From Pseudomonas sp. MWU15-20650 (GTDB taxonomy: Bacteria; Pseudomonadota; Gammaproteobacteria; Pseudomonadales; Pseudomonadaceae), in contig NZ_JALJFG010000005.1 of assembly GCF_023242475.1 (NCBI RefSeq), positions 145,543 to 209,542 of the forward strand: 64,000 nucleotides of DNA, given 5' to 3'. Under the pieces are notes generated by a model. It searched no databases. It worked only from the letters and a program-made list of their open reading frames with translations, and was not told where the DNA came from. Position 1 is the stretch's first letter. Every line of letters begins with the position of its first letter. This document shows, piece after piece, positions 28,494 to 40,215 of this stretch. A program made the translations under genes and the position numbers.

Positions 28494-31242
28494 GATAACC
28501 TTGAATGCCTTTGTCGAGGAAGCTCTCTACCTTGGCGCCGGTCAGGCCGCCGAGTCCTTTGAGGACGATCTGGAAGAAGAGCCCGTGGTCACCCTTTTCG
28601 TTCAGTGGGGCGAGCTGAGTGTATTCGTCGTTGGAGACCCAATAACGGTTGATCACGCGCAGTTTCCAGCAGCAGTTGTCGTACTCGAAACCACCAAAAG
28701 CTTCCAGGGTGCGGTTGCGGGCGTAGTCATACTGCCAGCGGGTGATCACGTTCCACTGGGGAACGATCGGCCACATCATCGAGAAGTCGTGTTGCTGGAT
28801 TTTGTAGTAATCCTTGATGAAGGTGTCAGTGCCAGGGGTGCCGTAGTCGCCGCCGAACTGCCACTTGCCGGTCAACTGGTTGTAGACCACCTGGTCGTTG
28901 CGATAGCGGTAACCGACGTTGATAACCTTGTTCGGGTTATCTTCCGGCTGGTAGTGGAACATCGCGCTGCCGGAACGTGGGGAATGGCTTTCAGTGTCCC
29001 AGTTGTAATCAGCAGTTGCACGCCAGTCGCGGTTGAAGCGGAACTCGTAGTCCAGGGCGATAGGCGATACGCTCGACTGTGCATCGGCACGGTCGGCAGC
29101 CACGATACCTGGCAATTGCACCTGGCGATCCTTGAAGTACAGCGCCTGGCCCACGGCTACACGCTGACGTTCGAAGCCGTTGTCTTCGATCCAGCGGCTG
29201 GTCACGCCCAGGGACAGCTTGTTCTCGTCGCCGATCCGGTCGCTACCACTGAAGCGGTTGTCGCGAAACAGAGAGGCATAGCTGAACGTGTATTCACTGG
29301 TATCGAATACTGGAATATCGCTTTGGTCCTTGTTAGGGACATAAAGGTAGAACGCGCGCGGCTCGAGGGTTTGGCGATAGTCTTTGCCGAACCAGTTGGT
29401 ATTGCGGTCGAAGTACAGGCCGCTGTCAACGCTGGCGATAGGCACAGCGCGATCTTGCGAGCTTTTAAATGTCTGGCCTGCGGCCAGTTGCGACTTGCCT
29501 GTACCATCCAGATCCAAATCGTATTTGGTGTAGACGTACTTCAACTTCGGCGTGATAAAACCGTAGGACCAGTTCATCGGGTAATCGACTGCCGGTGCTG
29601 CATTCAGGCGGGTACCGTTTGCACGTGTCAAACCTGTGACGTTAGTGTCCAAGCGAGGCGATACGAGACCGTTCTCATCAGTAAACGTGCCATTTTCCAA
29701 GCTACGCTCAAATCGAACCGCTTCAGTCTCATAGGTGAAGTTCAAACCACCCGGATGGTACGGTAGCGTCCCGTTGAAGGTGATTTGCGGCAGTCGGTCG
29801 TACGGGGTGATCTGGGAAATCGTCGCCAGTTGAAAGGCCTGTACGTTCAGACCGGCGGTGTAGGAGTCGCCCCGGTACGTCAAGGAACCTTGCTGGTTAA
29901 GGAAGTCACGACTCTGAATACCTTCTTCGTAGGACTTCAAATCCTGGAAGTAGTAAGGGTCACTGATCTTGGTGTAGTCCACCTTGGTCGACAGGCGCGA
30001 ATCCAGCCCGCCCTTATGCTGCCAATTGAGCATATAGCGAGTTTTTTCGTAATCGGTCTGCTTGGTACGCTCGTTGCTGTCATCGTTAAGATACGCCCCC
30101 CCAAACTGCCCTTCACTGGACTTGGTGAGGTAGCGGAATTCGCCTTCCATCAACAAGCCGCGCTTGGTCATGTATTGCGGGTACAACGTGGCGTCGTAGT
30201 TCGGTGCCAGGTTGAAGTAGTACGGCGTTACCAGCGTGAAGCCCGTTTCGCTGCCGGTGCTGAAGCTCGGCGGCAGGAAGCCGGATTGACGACGGTTGTC
30301 GATCGGGAAGTAGATGTAAGGGGTGTAGAGGATCGGGATGTTCTTGATCCGCAACGTCGCGTTGGTGGCTGTACCGAAACCGGTGGCCGGGTTCAACGTG
30401 ATGTTGTTGCCCTTGAGCTGCCAGGCATTGCTGTCTGGCTCGCACGTGGTGTACGTACCGTCCTTGAGGCGGATGATCGCGTTCTCGGCACGCTTGGCGT
30501 ACAGCGCGTTACCGCGCACACGTGACTTGTGCATCACGTATTCGGCGTTGTCGATCTGGGCGGCGCCGGTATCGAGCTGGACCTGGGCATGGTCACCCAC
30601 GATCAGGGCGCCGTTGTCGCGCAGACGCACGTTGCCGTTCAGCTCGCCACGGTTCTCGGCCTGATACAGGCTGGCTTCCTGGGCTTCCATCTGCATGCTG
30701 CCCTGGCGCATGACAACGTCACCGGCCAGGGTCGCAATCTGTTTTTCCTGCTCATAACGAGAAGCTTTGGCGCCGATGAAGGTCGGTGCATCGCTCTTGT
30801 CCGTCTTGTCATTCATGCCAGGACGAATCGGCTCGATATATGCGCCGGAGCAATAAGGGCCGGTTTCGGCCAGCTGGGCTGCGGTCAGCTTCTCGCGAGG
30901 CACCCAGTCCAGGTGGCTGTAGTCGGCGCTGCGCGAGCGCAGGCCGCGGCCCTTGGCTTCGGTGACCAGCATGGTCTTGGGTTCGGCGTCGGCGCTGCCA
31001 CCGGCTTCGCCTTGCGGCGTAGCATTGGCGGAGCTGACAGCAGAGCCGTCATGCACTGGGCGCGGTGGTAACGGGGCAGCGGCGGTTTTCGGCGCGCAAT
31101 CCCAGGCACCCGAAGCAGAGACTGAGCAGTCATACTGTTCCGCGGCGACCACGAATGAGGTGGCGAAAGGTTGCATGGCCAGCAGACTGCCGGTTACCAG
31201 CAACGGAAATTTTCTACGAAACGCGGGGGATTTCAATGCCAT
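28468..31242 (-). CDS. lptD: LPS-assembly outer-membrane protein LptD
   Basis: With LptE it inserts lipopolysaccharide into the outer leaflet. The 924-residue precursor has a signal peptide (about 1-34, ending FVVAA), a Pseudomonas-type N-terminal extension, a periplasmic OstA/LptA-like beta-jellyroll (about 165-320) and a C-terminal barrel of roughly 26 strands. Cysteines flank both modules ([12 protein letters not shown] and CC near the end), consistent with the essential disulfides of the family. I take the ATG at 31242 ([12 protein letters not shown]), since the open frame further upstream (to 31476) overlaps amgK and has no family support. It is divergent from amgK. Confidence 0.96.
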   Translation of the reverse strand: MALKSPAFRRKFPLLVTGSLLAMQPFATSFVVAAEQYDCSVSASGAWDCAPKTAAAPLPPRPVHDGSAVSSANATPQGEAGGSADAEPKTMLVTEAKGRGLRSRSADYSHLDWVPREKLTAAQLAETGPYCSGAYIEPIRPGMNDKTDKSDAPTFIGAKASRYEQEKQIATLAGDVVMRQGSMQMEAQEASLYQAENRGELNGNVRLRDNGALIVGDHAQVQLDTGAAQIDNAEYVMHKSRVRGNALYAKRAENAIIRLKDGTYTTCEPDSNAWQLKGNNITLNPATGFGTATNATLRIKNIPILYTPYIYFPIDNRRQSGFLPPSFSTGSETGFTLVTPYYFNLAPNYDATLYPQYMTKRGLLMEGEFRYLTKSSEGQFGGAYLNDDSNERTKQTDYEKTRYMLNWQHKGGLDSRLSTKVDYTKISDPYYFQDLKSYEEGIQSRDFLNQQGSLTYRGDSYTAGLNVQAFQLATISQITPYDRLPQITFNGTLPYHPGGLNFTYETEAVRFERSLENGTFTDENGLVSPRLDTNVTGLTRANGTRLNAAPAVDYPMNWSYGFITPKLKYVYTKYDLDLDGTGKSQLAAGQTFKSSQDRAVPIASVDSGLYFDRNTNWFGKDYRQTLEPRAFYLYVPNKDQSDIPVFDTSEYTFSYASLFRDNRFSGSDRIGDENKLSLGVTSRWIEDNGFERQRVAVGQALYFKDRQVQLPGIVAADRADAQSSVSPIALDYEFRFNRDWRATADYNWDTESHSPRSGSAMFHYQPEDNPNKVINVGYRYRNDQVVYNQLTGKWQFGGDYGTPGTDTFIKDYYKIQQHDFSMMWPIVPQWNVITRWQYDYARNRTLEAFGGFEYDNCCWKLRVINRYWVSNDEYTQLAPLNEKGDHGLFFQIVLKGLGGLTGAKVESFLDKGIQGYREREDQAF

Positions 31243-31372
31243 CTTATTAGTCCGGGCTTCCTGCGTGCCATCTGCCCGCGGTGTGGGCCGCACGCCTCTC
31301 GATGGTCTGAAAAAGATGCGTGATAATAAAGCATGACCCGCTTGACGGCTAGCGCCGTCGGAGACCCTTGTA

Positions 31373-33072
<1,700 letters not shown>

Positions 33073-33073
33073 G

Positions 33074-33841
33074 ATGTTGTGGCCAGGGACACTGATAGGT
33101 GCCGGGGCTGGCTTTGCCATTGCCAGTATTCCGGGGGCCTTGTTGGGGGCATTGCTGGGGCAGGCGCTGGATCGACGCCTGCAATTACACAGTTGGGCAC
33201 AGTTGCGCGAACGCCTTGGCGGGCGCCCTGCATTGCGCAATGACGAGTTGCTATTCGTGCTGCTGGGGCGGCTGGCCAAAAGCAATGGCCGGATTGTGGA
33301 TGGGCATATCCAGCAGGCCCGCCAGGAAATGCGCGCGCTGGACATGAGCGAGCCGGCCCGGCGTCGGGCCATCACGGCGTTTAACCGTGGCAAGTCCGGG
33401 GCCGATCGAATGCGCAGTTATCTGCGCGTACTCAAGGCACAGCCCCATGCGGCAGAAGGCGTCTTGCGCGCCTGTTGGCGCATGGCCTGGGCGGACGGCA
33501 GGGCGGATGACGCCGAGCGCGATCTGATCGATCTCTGGGGTAAATGGCTGGGCTGGACCCCGCAACAGCTCCAGGCGCTGGCGTCCGATTACGCGCCGGA
33601 GCGCAAGCCGTTGGCGAATCGTGGCGGCGCCTATCAGGAAGCGTTGCGAATTCTGGGCGTGACGGCGACCACTGAGCCTTCCGTGATCAAGCGTGCCTAT
33701 CGCCGCCTGCTCAGCCGCCACCACCCAGACAAGATCGCCGGCAGTGGCGCCACCCCTGCGCAAGTGCGTGACGCGACCGAGCGGACGCGCGAATTGCACA
33801 ACGCTTATGCATTGATTCGCGAACGGCGGGATTTCAGATAG
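33074..33841 (+). CDS. Membrane-anchored DjlA-like co-chaperone (TerB-like plus J domain)
   Basis: A 255-residue protein. The first 30 residues form a glycine-rich membrane segment (LIGAGAGFAIASIPGALLGA), like the atypical transmembrane dimerisation helix of DjlA. A TerB-like helical domain follows (about 55-175), then a C-terminal J domain (about 185-255) with the intact HPD motif in YRRLLSRHHPDKIAGSG. It should stimulate the ATPase of DnaK near the inner membrane. The start ATG is one base after the murU stop, so it belongs to the same transcript, although no direct link to cell-wall recycling is known. It ends just before a REP element. Confidence 0.88.
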   Translation: MLWPGTLIGAGAGFAIASIPGALLGALLGQALDRRLQLHSWAQLRERLGGRPALRNDELLFVLLGRLAKSNGRIVDGHIQQARQEMRALDMSEPARRRAITAFNRGKSGADRMRSYLRVLKAQPHAAEGVLRACWRMAWADGRADDAERDLIDLWGKWLGWTPQQLQALASDYAPERKPLANRGGAYQEALRILGVTATTEPSVIKRAYRRLLSRHHPDKIAGSGATPAQVRDATERTRELHNAYALIRERRDFR

Positions 33842-33875
33842 CCCTCACCCTTTGGAAGTGAGCCCCCAATCCACT

Positions 33876-33963
33876 GTGGGAGCGGGCTTGCTCGCGAATG
33901 CGGTGGATCAGCCGATGAATTTGTAGACTGACACACCCTATTCGCGAGCAAGCCGGCTCCCAC
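33876..33963. repeat. REP-type palindrome (REPIN)
   Basis: GTGGGAGCGGGCTTGCTCGCGAA and its inverted near-copy TTCGCGAGCAAGCCGGCTCCCAC are separated by about 40 bases, between two convergent genes. This is the classic P. fluorescens REPIN layout and probably forms the shared transcript end. Confidence 0.88.
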
Positions 33964-33994
33964 ATTAGGTCTGCGGCGCTTTTGAGATAGGCGG

Positions 33995-34969
33995 TCAGCC
34001 CTCTTTCGGCTGCGGGCTCAGCCACCCGCGTACCCGACGATACAACTGCTCTTGCTCGGCCGAGCTATTGCCGGGCAGGGTTTTGAGTGACACCTGTTTG
34101 TAGCTGTCATTCTTCGCACGCTTGGCGGCTTGCATGCGCTCCAGTGCGTTTTTGCGTTCTTGGGCGCCGTCCTGGTAGAAGACATCCGCCGTAGGCACTT
34201 TCAGCGCTGGGGCCAGTTGTTGCAGATTCGGCTGCCGACCCGTAGGCGTCTTGCCAGCCACCATCACCCACTTTTGCACTTGGGACGGCTGCTTCTCGCT
34301 CAGGTAACGCGCGGCCCACCAGGCGCCAGTGCCATGGCCGAGCAGCACCACGCTGCGCGCGCTCTGGGTTTGGGCGAAGGCGACGGCGGCGTCGATACGA
34401 TCAAAGATGCGCTTGGCGTCGGTCTTGTCCTGTTGCTCCGCACCGGGCACCACCGCCGGGTCTGTCCCTTCAGCTTCGGCGCTGGCGGCTTGTTCGATGG
34501 GTTTGGCGGCGGTGCTGCCTTCTTTGCTGCTGGTGTCGACCGCCGCCTTGGGTGCTTCCATGACCCGTGGCGGCAAGGTGTCCATGTTCACGTCCGGCAA
34601 TGACAGGCTCAGGGTACCCCAGGCTGCGTCCGGTAACTTGCGCCGCAAAGGCGCGATTGCTTGCGGCCAGTCAGCACTTTCCCCGGCGCCAGGCACGATA
34701 ATCACCACACCTTGGGGCTCGGCGCTGTTGGCCGGTTTCCACAGGGCCAGGAAGGCATCGCTGCCGGCCTGCAACTGTTGCTGTTCTTGTTGCGGAAGTT
34801 GCCGCTCAAGGGTGTGGGCCTCTTCCTGGCTGCGCTCGGGCAGGGGTTGGCGCTCAACCGGTTTTTCGGCGGTGGGCGCAGGCGCGTCGGCGGCCTGCAC
34901 AGAAAAGGCGCTGGTAAATAGCAGCGACAGGCACAATGCTGGCAGTGCCGAACGGTGGAGAAAGAGCAT
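33995..34969 (-). CDS. DUF3530 family alpha/beta-hydrolase-like secreted protein
   Basis: A 324-residue precursor with a signal peptide (about 1-25, ending SAFSVQA), a Gln/Glu-rich stretch (about 40-70) and an alpha/beta-hydrolase-like core. A beta strand (GVVIIVPGAGESADWPQ near 85-100) and the nucleophile-elbow position RSVVLLGHGTGAWWAARYL near 210-228 are visible. At that elbow the usual Ser of GxSxG is Thr (GHGTG), so classical esterase activity is uncertain. A low-complexity insertion (about 140-185) interrupts the core. The start at 34969 has GGGAA upstream; a longer frame to 34993 lacks a ribosome site. It is divergent from the sensor kinase gene. The function is unknown. Confidence 0.75.
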   Translation of the reverse strand: MLFLHRSALPALCLSLLFTSAFSVQAADAPAPTAEKPVERQPLPERSQEEAHTLERQLPQQEQQQLQAGSDAFLALWKPANSAEPQGVVIIVPGAGESADWPQAIAPLRRKLPDAAWGTLSLSLPDVNMDTLPPRVMEAPKAAVDTSSKEGSTAAKPIEQAASAEAEGTDPAVVPGAEQQDKTDAKRIFDRIDAAVAFAQTQSARSVVLLGHGTGAWWAARYLSEKQPSQVQKWVMVAGKTPTGRQPNLQQLAPALKVPTADVFYQDGAQERKNALERMQAAKRAKNDSYKQVSLKTLPGNSSAEQEQLYRRVRGWLSPQPKEG

Positions 34970-35046
34970 CGTTAATTCCCGGCAAGAAGTCATTCCAGCA
35001 GCCTAATGGGTTGGTCAGTAATTGTCAGTGATGTGAGACGTGGATC

Positions 35047-37041
35047 ATGGTTTTTCGCTGTCTGCTGGTTATCGGCTGTTGGTGCTTTGCCTTGATGGCA
35101 AGTGCCGCGCCTGCGCCTGCTGCACCACAGGCGCAACTGAATGCACAGCAGCGGGAGTGGCTGGCCCAGCATCCGCAGTTGCGCGTGGGCCTGGTATTGC
35201 AGGCGCCTTACGCGCAATACGACCGGCGCTTGCAGCGGTTGTCCGGGGCCAATGTCGAGTTGATGCATTGGTTGGCCAAGGCGCTGAACATTGAGCTGAC
35301 TTGGCGCAACTTTCCCACCCAGGAGCAATTGGAAGCCGCCGTGCGTGATGGCGAAGTGGATATCGCCCCCGGCCTGCAGCAAACCCCCGCCGGCCTGCGC
35401 CTGTGGTTATTCACCGACCCGTACATGCGCGTGCCCCAGCATATCGTCGGGGTCCGCGAAGGCGGCGCCGCCGTGGAGCTGGAAAAACTCGATGAGCAGT
35501 CTCGCGTTGCCGTGCGCATGCCCAGTGCCGTGGCGGATTACCTGCGCAGTAATTATCCCAACCTGAATGTGCAAGGCGTGCCTATGGAGCGTCAGGCCTT
35601 GCAGTTGCTGGTCAGCCAGCAGGCGCGTTATGCCGTGGTGGATGAGGCGCAGTTGAGTCGGTTGTCCGGCGAGGCGGAGTTTGCCGGGTTGGCGGTGGTG
35701 GGGGATATCGGCTTGCCGCAATTGCTGCGTGTGGCCACCCGCCGTGAATGGCCTGAACTGGCGGCCATCATGCAAAGCGCCTTGCGTGTGATACCCGCCC
35801 GCGATCTGGATCAACTGCATAGTCGCTGGTTGCAACCCAAGTACCCGCGTCTGTCGGAGTCACCCGCCTTCTGGAAAAACCTCAGCCTGCTCTTGGGGTT
35901 GTTCCTGATCGCCAGTCTCGCCGTGGTGGTCTGGCAACGTCGCCAGCAACGTGGGCTGGAACAGCGCCTGCTGGCGGCTCGGGAAGAAAGTGCCGCGCGC
36001 GCCGCCAGTGCCGAAGCCTTGCGGTTGACGCAGTTTTCCATCGATCAAAGTACGGTCGGTATCCTGTGGGTCAATTGGGACAGCCATGTGCGCTACGCCA
36101 ACCTCGCCGCCGAAACCATGCTCGGTTATGGCGCCGGTGCATTGATCGAGCGACCGCTGATCGATTTTGACCCGACGTTGAACATGGACCGCTGGCTCAA
36201 CCTGTGGAAGCGCGCCCGCGCCAGCGAAGAAGGCCCGCAAAACTTTGCTACCGATTGTGTGCGCGCAGACGGCACGATCCTCCCCGCTGATGTGTCCTTG
36301 AGCTTTCTGCGCTTTGCCGATGGCGAATACCTGGTCGTGTATCTCAATGACGTGACCGAACGCCGCCGTTATGTGGCCGCCTTGCTGCAAAGCGAGACAC
36401 AGTTGCGCGAATTGTCCGCCCACCTGGAAACCGTGCGCGAAGAAGAGAAGGCCCGTATCGCCCGCGAGGTGCACGACGAACTCGGGCAGATGCTCACGGT
36501 GCTCAAGCTGGAAACCTCGATGTGCGAGCTGGCCTATGCGCAATTGGACCCGGGCTTGAACGAGCGCCTGAACAGCATGAAGCGCCTGATCGCCCAGCTG
36601 TTCCAACTGGTGCGCGACGTGGCAACCGCATTGCGCCCGCCGATTCTCGACGCGGGCATCGCCTCGGCCATCGAGTGGCAAGCCCGCCGCTTTGAAGCCC
36701 GCACGCAAATCCCCTGCCTGGTACAAGTCCCGGACAACCTGCCCGCCCTGAGCGACGCCAAGGCCATCGGCCTGTTCCGCATCCTGCAGGAGGCGTTGAC
36801 CAATGTGATGCGCCATGCCCAGGCGCATACTGTCGAGCTGACCCTGGTGGTTGAGGGCGGCGACCTGCAGTTGACCATCAGCGATGACGGTGTCGGTTTC
36901 GTTGAGTCCCAGGGCCGGCCCGTCTCCTTTGGTGTAGTGGGTATGCGCGAGCGGGTGTTGATGATGGGCGGACAACTGGGCCTGCACAGCGAGCCGGGGG
37001 AGGGCACCACCTTGAGTGTCAGGGTGCCGTTGGATACATAA
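35047..37041 (+). CDS. agtS: AgtS-like sensor histidine kinase with periplasmic binding domain
   Basis: A 664-residue NarX-class kinase. It has a signal sequence (1-20), a periplasmic SBP_bac_3-like domain (about 35-262), a transmembrane helix (about 276-296), and a PAS domain (about 325-440). The dimerisation domain has the phospho-acceptor H476 in IAREVHDELGQM, and a HATPase follows (EALTNVMRHAQA near 585, SDDGVGF near 620). It precedes the response regulator by 18 bp. Position, architecture and the downstream transporter match AgtS of P. aeruginosa (PA0600), reported to govern uptake of 5-aminovalerate and 4-aminobutyrate. The ligand is inferred from that relationship. Confidence 0.87.
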   Translation: MVFRCLLVIGCWCFALMASAAPAPAAPQAQLNAQQREWLAQHPQLRVGLVLQAPYAQYDRRLQRLSGANVELMHWLAKALNIELTWRNFPTQEQLEAAVRDGEVDIAPGLQQTPAGLRLWLFTDPYMRVPQHIVGVREGGAAVELEKLDEQSRVAVRMPSAVADYLRSNYPNLNVQGVPMERQALQLLVSQQARYAVVDEAQLSRLSGEAEFAGLAVVGDIGLPQLLRVATRREWPELAAIMQSALRVIPARDLDQLHSRWLQPKYPRLSESPAFWKNLSLLLGLFLIASLAVVVWQRRQQRGLEQRLLAAREESAARAASAEALRLTQFSIDQSTVGILWVNWDSHVRYANLAAETMLGYGAGALIERPLIDFDPTLNMDRWLNLWKRARASEEGPQNFATDCVRADGTILPADVSLSFLRFADGEYLVVYLNDVTERRRYVAALLQSETQLRELSAHLETVREEEKARIAREVHDELGQMLTVLKLETSMCELAYAQLDPGLNERLNSMKRLIAQLFQLVRDVATALRPPILDAGIASAIEWQARRFEARTQIPCLVQVPDNLPALSDAKAIGLFRILQEALTNVMRHAQAHTVELTLVVEGGDLQLTISDDGVGFVESQGRPVSFGVVGMRERVLMMGGQLGLHSEPGEGTTLSVRVPLDT

Positions 37042-37059
37042 CTATAAGAGGAAACCCCT

Positions 37060-37689
37060 GTGATCCGCGTATTGGTAGCCGAAGACCACACCATCGTCCG
37101 TGAAGGCATCAAGCAATTGATCGGCCTGGCCAAAGACCTGCAAGTGGTGGGCGAGGCGAGTAACGGCGAGCAGTTGCTGGAGACCTTGCGCCACGTGGCG
37201 TGCGAGGTTGTGTTGCTGGATATCTCGATGCCGGGTGTGAACGGGCTGGAAGCCATTGCGCGCATCCGTGCTCTGAATAACCCGCCGGCGATCCTGGTGT
37301 TGTCCATGCACGATGAGGCGCAAATGGCCGCCCGGGCCTTGAAAGTCGGTGCGGCGGGGTATGCGACCAAGGACAGCGACCCAGCCCTGTTGTTGACGGC
37401 GATTCGCAAAGTCGCGGCGGGCGGGCGCTATATCGACCCGGACCTGGCTGACCGCATGGTGTTTGAAGTTGGCTTGACGGATGCGCGGCCGCTGCATTCG
37501 TTGCTCTCGGAGCGCGAGTTTTCGGTGTTCGAGCGCCTGGCCCAGGGCGCCAACGTCAATGACATCGCCCAGCAACTGGCGCTGAGCAGCAAGACCATCA
37601 GCACGCACAAGGCGCGCCTGATGCAAAAGCTGAACATTACGTCCCTGGCCGAGTTGGTGAAGTACGCCATGGAACATAAGCTGTTGTGA
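37060..37689 (+). CDS. agtR: AgtR-like LuxR/NarL-family response regulator
   Basis: A 209-residue two-domain regulator. The receiver domain (1-120) has the acidic pair E8/D9, phospho-acceptor D54 in VVLLDISMPGVNG and a Lys in YATKDSDP. The C-terminal LuxR-type helix-turn-helix (about 145-205) reads LSEREFSVFERLAQGANVND onward. It begins at GTG (37060) after AAGAGGAAA, 18 bp from the kinase gene, so the two are one operon. The partner kinase and the adjacent transporter operon make the transporter its expected target. Confidence 0.88.
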   Translation: MIRVLVAEDHTIVREGIKQLIGLAKDLQVVGEASNGEQLLETLRHVACEVVLLDISMPGVNGLEAIARIRALNNPPAILVLSMHDEAQMAARALKVGAAGYATKDSDPALLLTAIRKVAAGGRYIDPDLADRMVFEVGLTDARPLHSLLSEREFSVFERLAQGANVNDIAQQLALSSKTISTHKARLMQKLNITSLAELVKYAMEHKLL

Positions 37690-37903
37690 CGACATGCCTG
37701 TTTACGACCTCCCGTAAGTTCTGCTGGGGCCATTCCCCGCGTGCAGAGCCCTGACACTGTTCCATCCCCGCCATCGTTGTAGGGCAATCCTTACCCCCAG
37801 GCTTCCATCCGGCTGATGCAATTCTCTCCTGGCCCCCGATTTCCGCGGTCTCGCGCCTGGACTACGCTTGTGCCACAGCAGTCCAAAATACAAAGGTGCG
37901 GGT

Positions 37904-39016
37904 ATGAGCGAGGTGGATTCAAATGATGTGCTGGTCAGCTTTCGTGGCGTGCAGAAGAGCTACGACGGCGAGAACCTGATCGTCAAAGACCTCAACCTGG
38001 AAATTCGCAAGGGCGAGTTTCTCACCCTGCTCGGGCCATCCGGTTCGGGCAAGACCACCAGCCTGATGATGCTCGCCGGTTTCGAGACGCCAACCGCCGG
38101 TGAAATCCTGCTGGCCGGACGCGCGATCAACAACGTGCCGCCGCACAAGCGCGACATCGGCATGGTGTTTCAGAACTATGCGTTGTTCCCGCACATGACC
38201 GTCGCCGAAAACCTGGCGTTCCCATTGTCGGTGCGAGGCTTGAGCAGAACCGATGTCAGCGAGCGGGTCAAACGTGTGTTGAGCATGGTCCAGCTCGATG
38301 CCTTCGCCCAGCGCTATCCGGCGCAACTCTCCGGGGGGCAGCAACAGCGCGTGGCCCTGGCCCGTGCACTGGTGTTCGAACCGCAGCTGGTGCTGATGGA
38401 CGAACCCCTTGGCGCACTCGACAAACAATTGCGCGAACACATGCAGATGGAGATCAAGCACCTGCACCAGCGTCTCGGTGTGACGGTGGTGTACGTGACC
38501 CACGACCAGGGCGAAGCCTTGACCATGTCCGACCGCGTGGCGGTGTTCCACCAAGGCGAAATCCAGCAGATTGCCGCGCCGCGCACCTTGTACGAAGAAC
38601 CTAAAAACACCTTTGTCGCCAACTTCATCGGTGAGAACAACCGCCTTAACGGGCGTTTGCACAGCCACAGCGGCGAGCGCTGCGTGGTGGAGCTGGCGCG
38701 CGGCGAAAAGGTCGAGGCGCTGGCGGTGAATGTCGGCCAGATCGGTGGCCCGGTGACCCTGTCGGTGCGCCCGGAGCGCGTGAGTCTCAACGGCTCCAGC
38801 GAAAGCTGCGTCAACCGTTTCTCCGGCCGCGTGGCGGAGTTTATCTACCTGGGCGACCACGTGCGTGTGCGCCTGGAGGTTTGCGGCAAGGCCGATTTTT
38901 TTGTGAAACAACCGATTGCCGAGCTGGACCCGGCCCTGGCGGTCGGCGACGTGGTACCGATTGGCTGGCAAGTCGAGCACGTTCGCGCACTCGACCCACT
39001 TCTAGAGGCGAACTAA
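37904..39016 (+). CDS. agtA: ABC transporter ATPase (Agt/PotA type) for aminovalerate/GABA-like substrates
   Basis: A 370-residue ATPase of the polyamine/Fe3+/thiamine (PotA-like) class. It has Walker A LLGPSGSGKTTS (near residue 45), the signature SGGQQQRVALARAL (near 145), Walker B VLMDEPLGALD (near 165), a switch His in VYVTHDQGEALTM, and a C-terminal TOBE domain (about 285-365). AAAGG lies upstream of the ATG at 37904. It is the first gene of a four-gene transport operon and begins 214 bp after the response regulator, which leaves room for a regulated promoter. The substrate is inferred from the match to P. aeruginosa agtABCD, not from the ATPase itself. Confidence 0.87.
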   Translation: MSEVDSNDVLVSFRGVQKSYDGENLIVKDLNLEIRKGEFLTLLGPSGSGKTTSLMMLAGFETPTAGEILLAGRAINNVPPHKRDIGMVFQNYALFPHMTVAENLAFPLSVRGLSRTDVSERVKRVLSMVQLDAFAQRYPAQLSGGQQQRVALARALVFEPQLVLMDEPLGALDKQLREHMQMEIKHLHQRLGVTVVYVTHDQGEALTMSDRVAVFHQGEIQQIAAPRTLYEEPKNTFVANFIGENNRLNGRLHSHSGERCVVELARGEKVEALAVNVGQIGGPVTLSVRPERVSLNGSSESCVNRFSGRVAEFIYLGDHVRVRLEVCGKADFFVKQPIAELDPALAVGDVVPIGWQVEHVRALDPLLEAN

Positions 39017-39059
39017 TCGCCCCATGGCTTCACCAACCCTGCATGTGGAGAGAACAACA

Positions 39060-40100
39060 ATGTTGAGATCCCTTAAATATTCCGCCCTGGTTTTAGGCCT
39101 GATGGGCGCGACACAAGCCATGGCAGGCCCGGACCTGACGGTCGTGTCCTTTGGCGGCGCGAACAAGGCGGCCCAGGTCAAGGCGTTCTACGCACCGTGG
39201 GAAAGCGCGGGCAACGGCAAGATCGTCGCCGGCGAGTACAACGGTGAAATGGCCAAGGTCAAAGCCATGGTCGACACCAAGAGCGTGTCCTGGGACCTGG
39301 TGGAAGTGGAGTCGCCGGAACTGTCCCGTGGCTGTGACGAAGACATGTTCGAGCCGCTCGACCCCAAACTGTTCGGCAATACCGCGGACTACGTGAAGGG
39401 CGCGATTCAGCCCTGCGGCGTGGGCTTCTTTGTGTGGTCCACCGTGCTGGCCTACAACGCCGACAAATTGACCAGTGCACCGACCAGTTGGGCGGATTTC
39501 TGGGACACCAAGAAATTCCCCGGAAAGCGCGGCCTGCGCAAGGGCGCCAAGTACACCCTGGAATTCGCCTTGATGGCCGACGGCGTGGCACCCAAGGACG
39601 TGTACAAAGTGCTGGCCGGCAAAGATGGCCAGGACCGTGCATTCAAGAAGCTGGATGAACTCAAACCGTCGATCCAATGGTGGGAAGCTGGCGCACAACC
39701 ACCGCAGTACCTTGCTTCTGGCGACGTGGTAATGAGCTCTGCCTACAACGGTCGCATCGCCGCTGTGCAAAAAGAAAGCAACCTGAAAGTGGTCTGGAAC
39801 GGCGGCATCTACGACTTCGACGCGTGGGCCATCCCTAAAGGCTTGGCCAAGGACCGCGCGGAAGCGGCGAAGAAGTTCATCGCCTTCTCGGTGCAGCCGC
39901 AACAGCAGAAGACCTATTCGCAAAACATCGCCTACGGCCCGGCCAACACCCAGGCTGTGCCGCTACTGGCCAAGGATGTGTTGAAGGATATGCCGACCAC
40001 TCCGGAAAACATTGCCAACCAGGTGCAGATCGACGTGAGTTTCTGGGCGGACAACGGTGAGCAATTGGAGCAGCGCTTCAATTCGTGGGCTGCCAAGTAA
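39060..40100 (+). CDS. agtB: Periplasmic solute-binding protein (Agt/PotD type)
   Basis: A 346-residue precursor with a signal peptide (about 1-22, ending ATQAMA) and a spermidine/putrescine-type (SBP_bac_8-like) fold, beginning DLTVVSFGGANKAAQVKAFY. AVDTKSVSWDLVEVESPEL-like and WWEAGAQPPQYLASGDVVM segments match polyamine and aminovalerate binders. GGAG precedes the ATG at 39060. It lies 43 bp after the ATPase. A strong hairpin follows the gene before the permeases, which fits the usual excess of binding protein over membrane subunits. The ligand is predicted (5-aminovalerate or GABA) by homology of the operon. Confidence 0.86.
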   Translation: MLRSLKYSALVLGLMGATQAMAGPDLTVVSFGGANKAAQVKAFYAPWESAGNGKIVAGEYNGEMAKVKAMVDTKSVSWDLVEVESPELSRGCDEDMFEPLDPKLFGNTADYVKGAIQPCGVGFFVWSTVLAYNADKLTSAPTSWADFWDTKKFPGKRGLRKGAKYTLEFALMADGVAPKDVYKVLAGKDGQDRAFKKLDELKPSIQWWEAGAQPPQYLASGDVVMSSAYNGRIAAVQKESNLKVVWNGGIYDFDAWAIPKGLAKDRAEAAKKFIAFSVQPQQQKTYSQNIAYGPANTQAVPLLAKDVLKDMPTTPENIANQVQIDVSFWADNGEQLEQRFNSWAAK

Positions 40101-40137
40101 CCAGCAACGCAGCTCGACCTTTGTGGGAACCGGTAAG

Positions 40138-40161
40138 TGTGGGAGCACGCCTGCTCCCACA
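40138..40161 (+). repeat. Perfect 10 bp hairpin between binding-protein and permease genes
   Basis: TGTGGGAGCA, four-base loop CGCC, TGCTCCCACA. It is a REP-derived half element with no T run, 37 bp after the binding-protein stop. Such structures protect the upstream mRNA from 3' decay and can lower downstream expression. Confidence 0.75.
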
Positions 40162-40215
40162 TGGGGTCTGCTTTGTTAGGCCGATTGCATTCATTTTCAA
40201 GTTCCGGAGTCAGTC

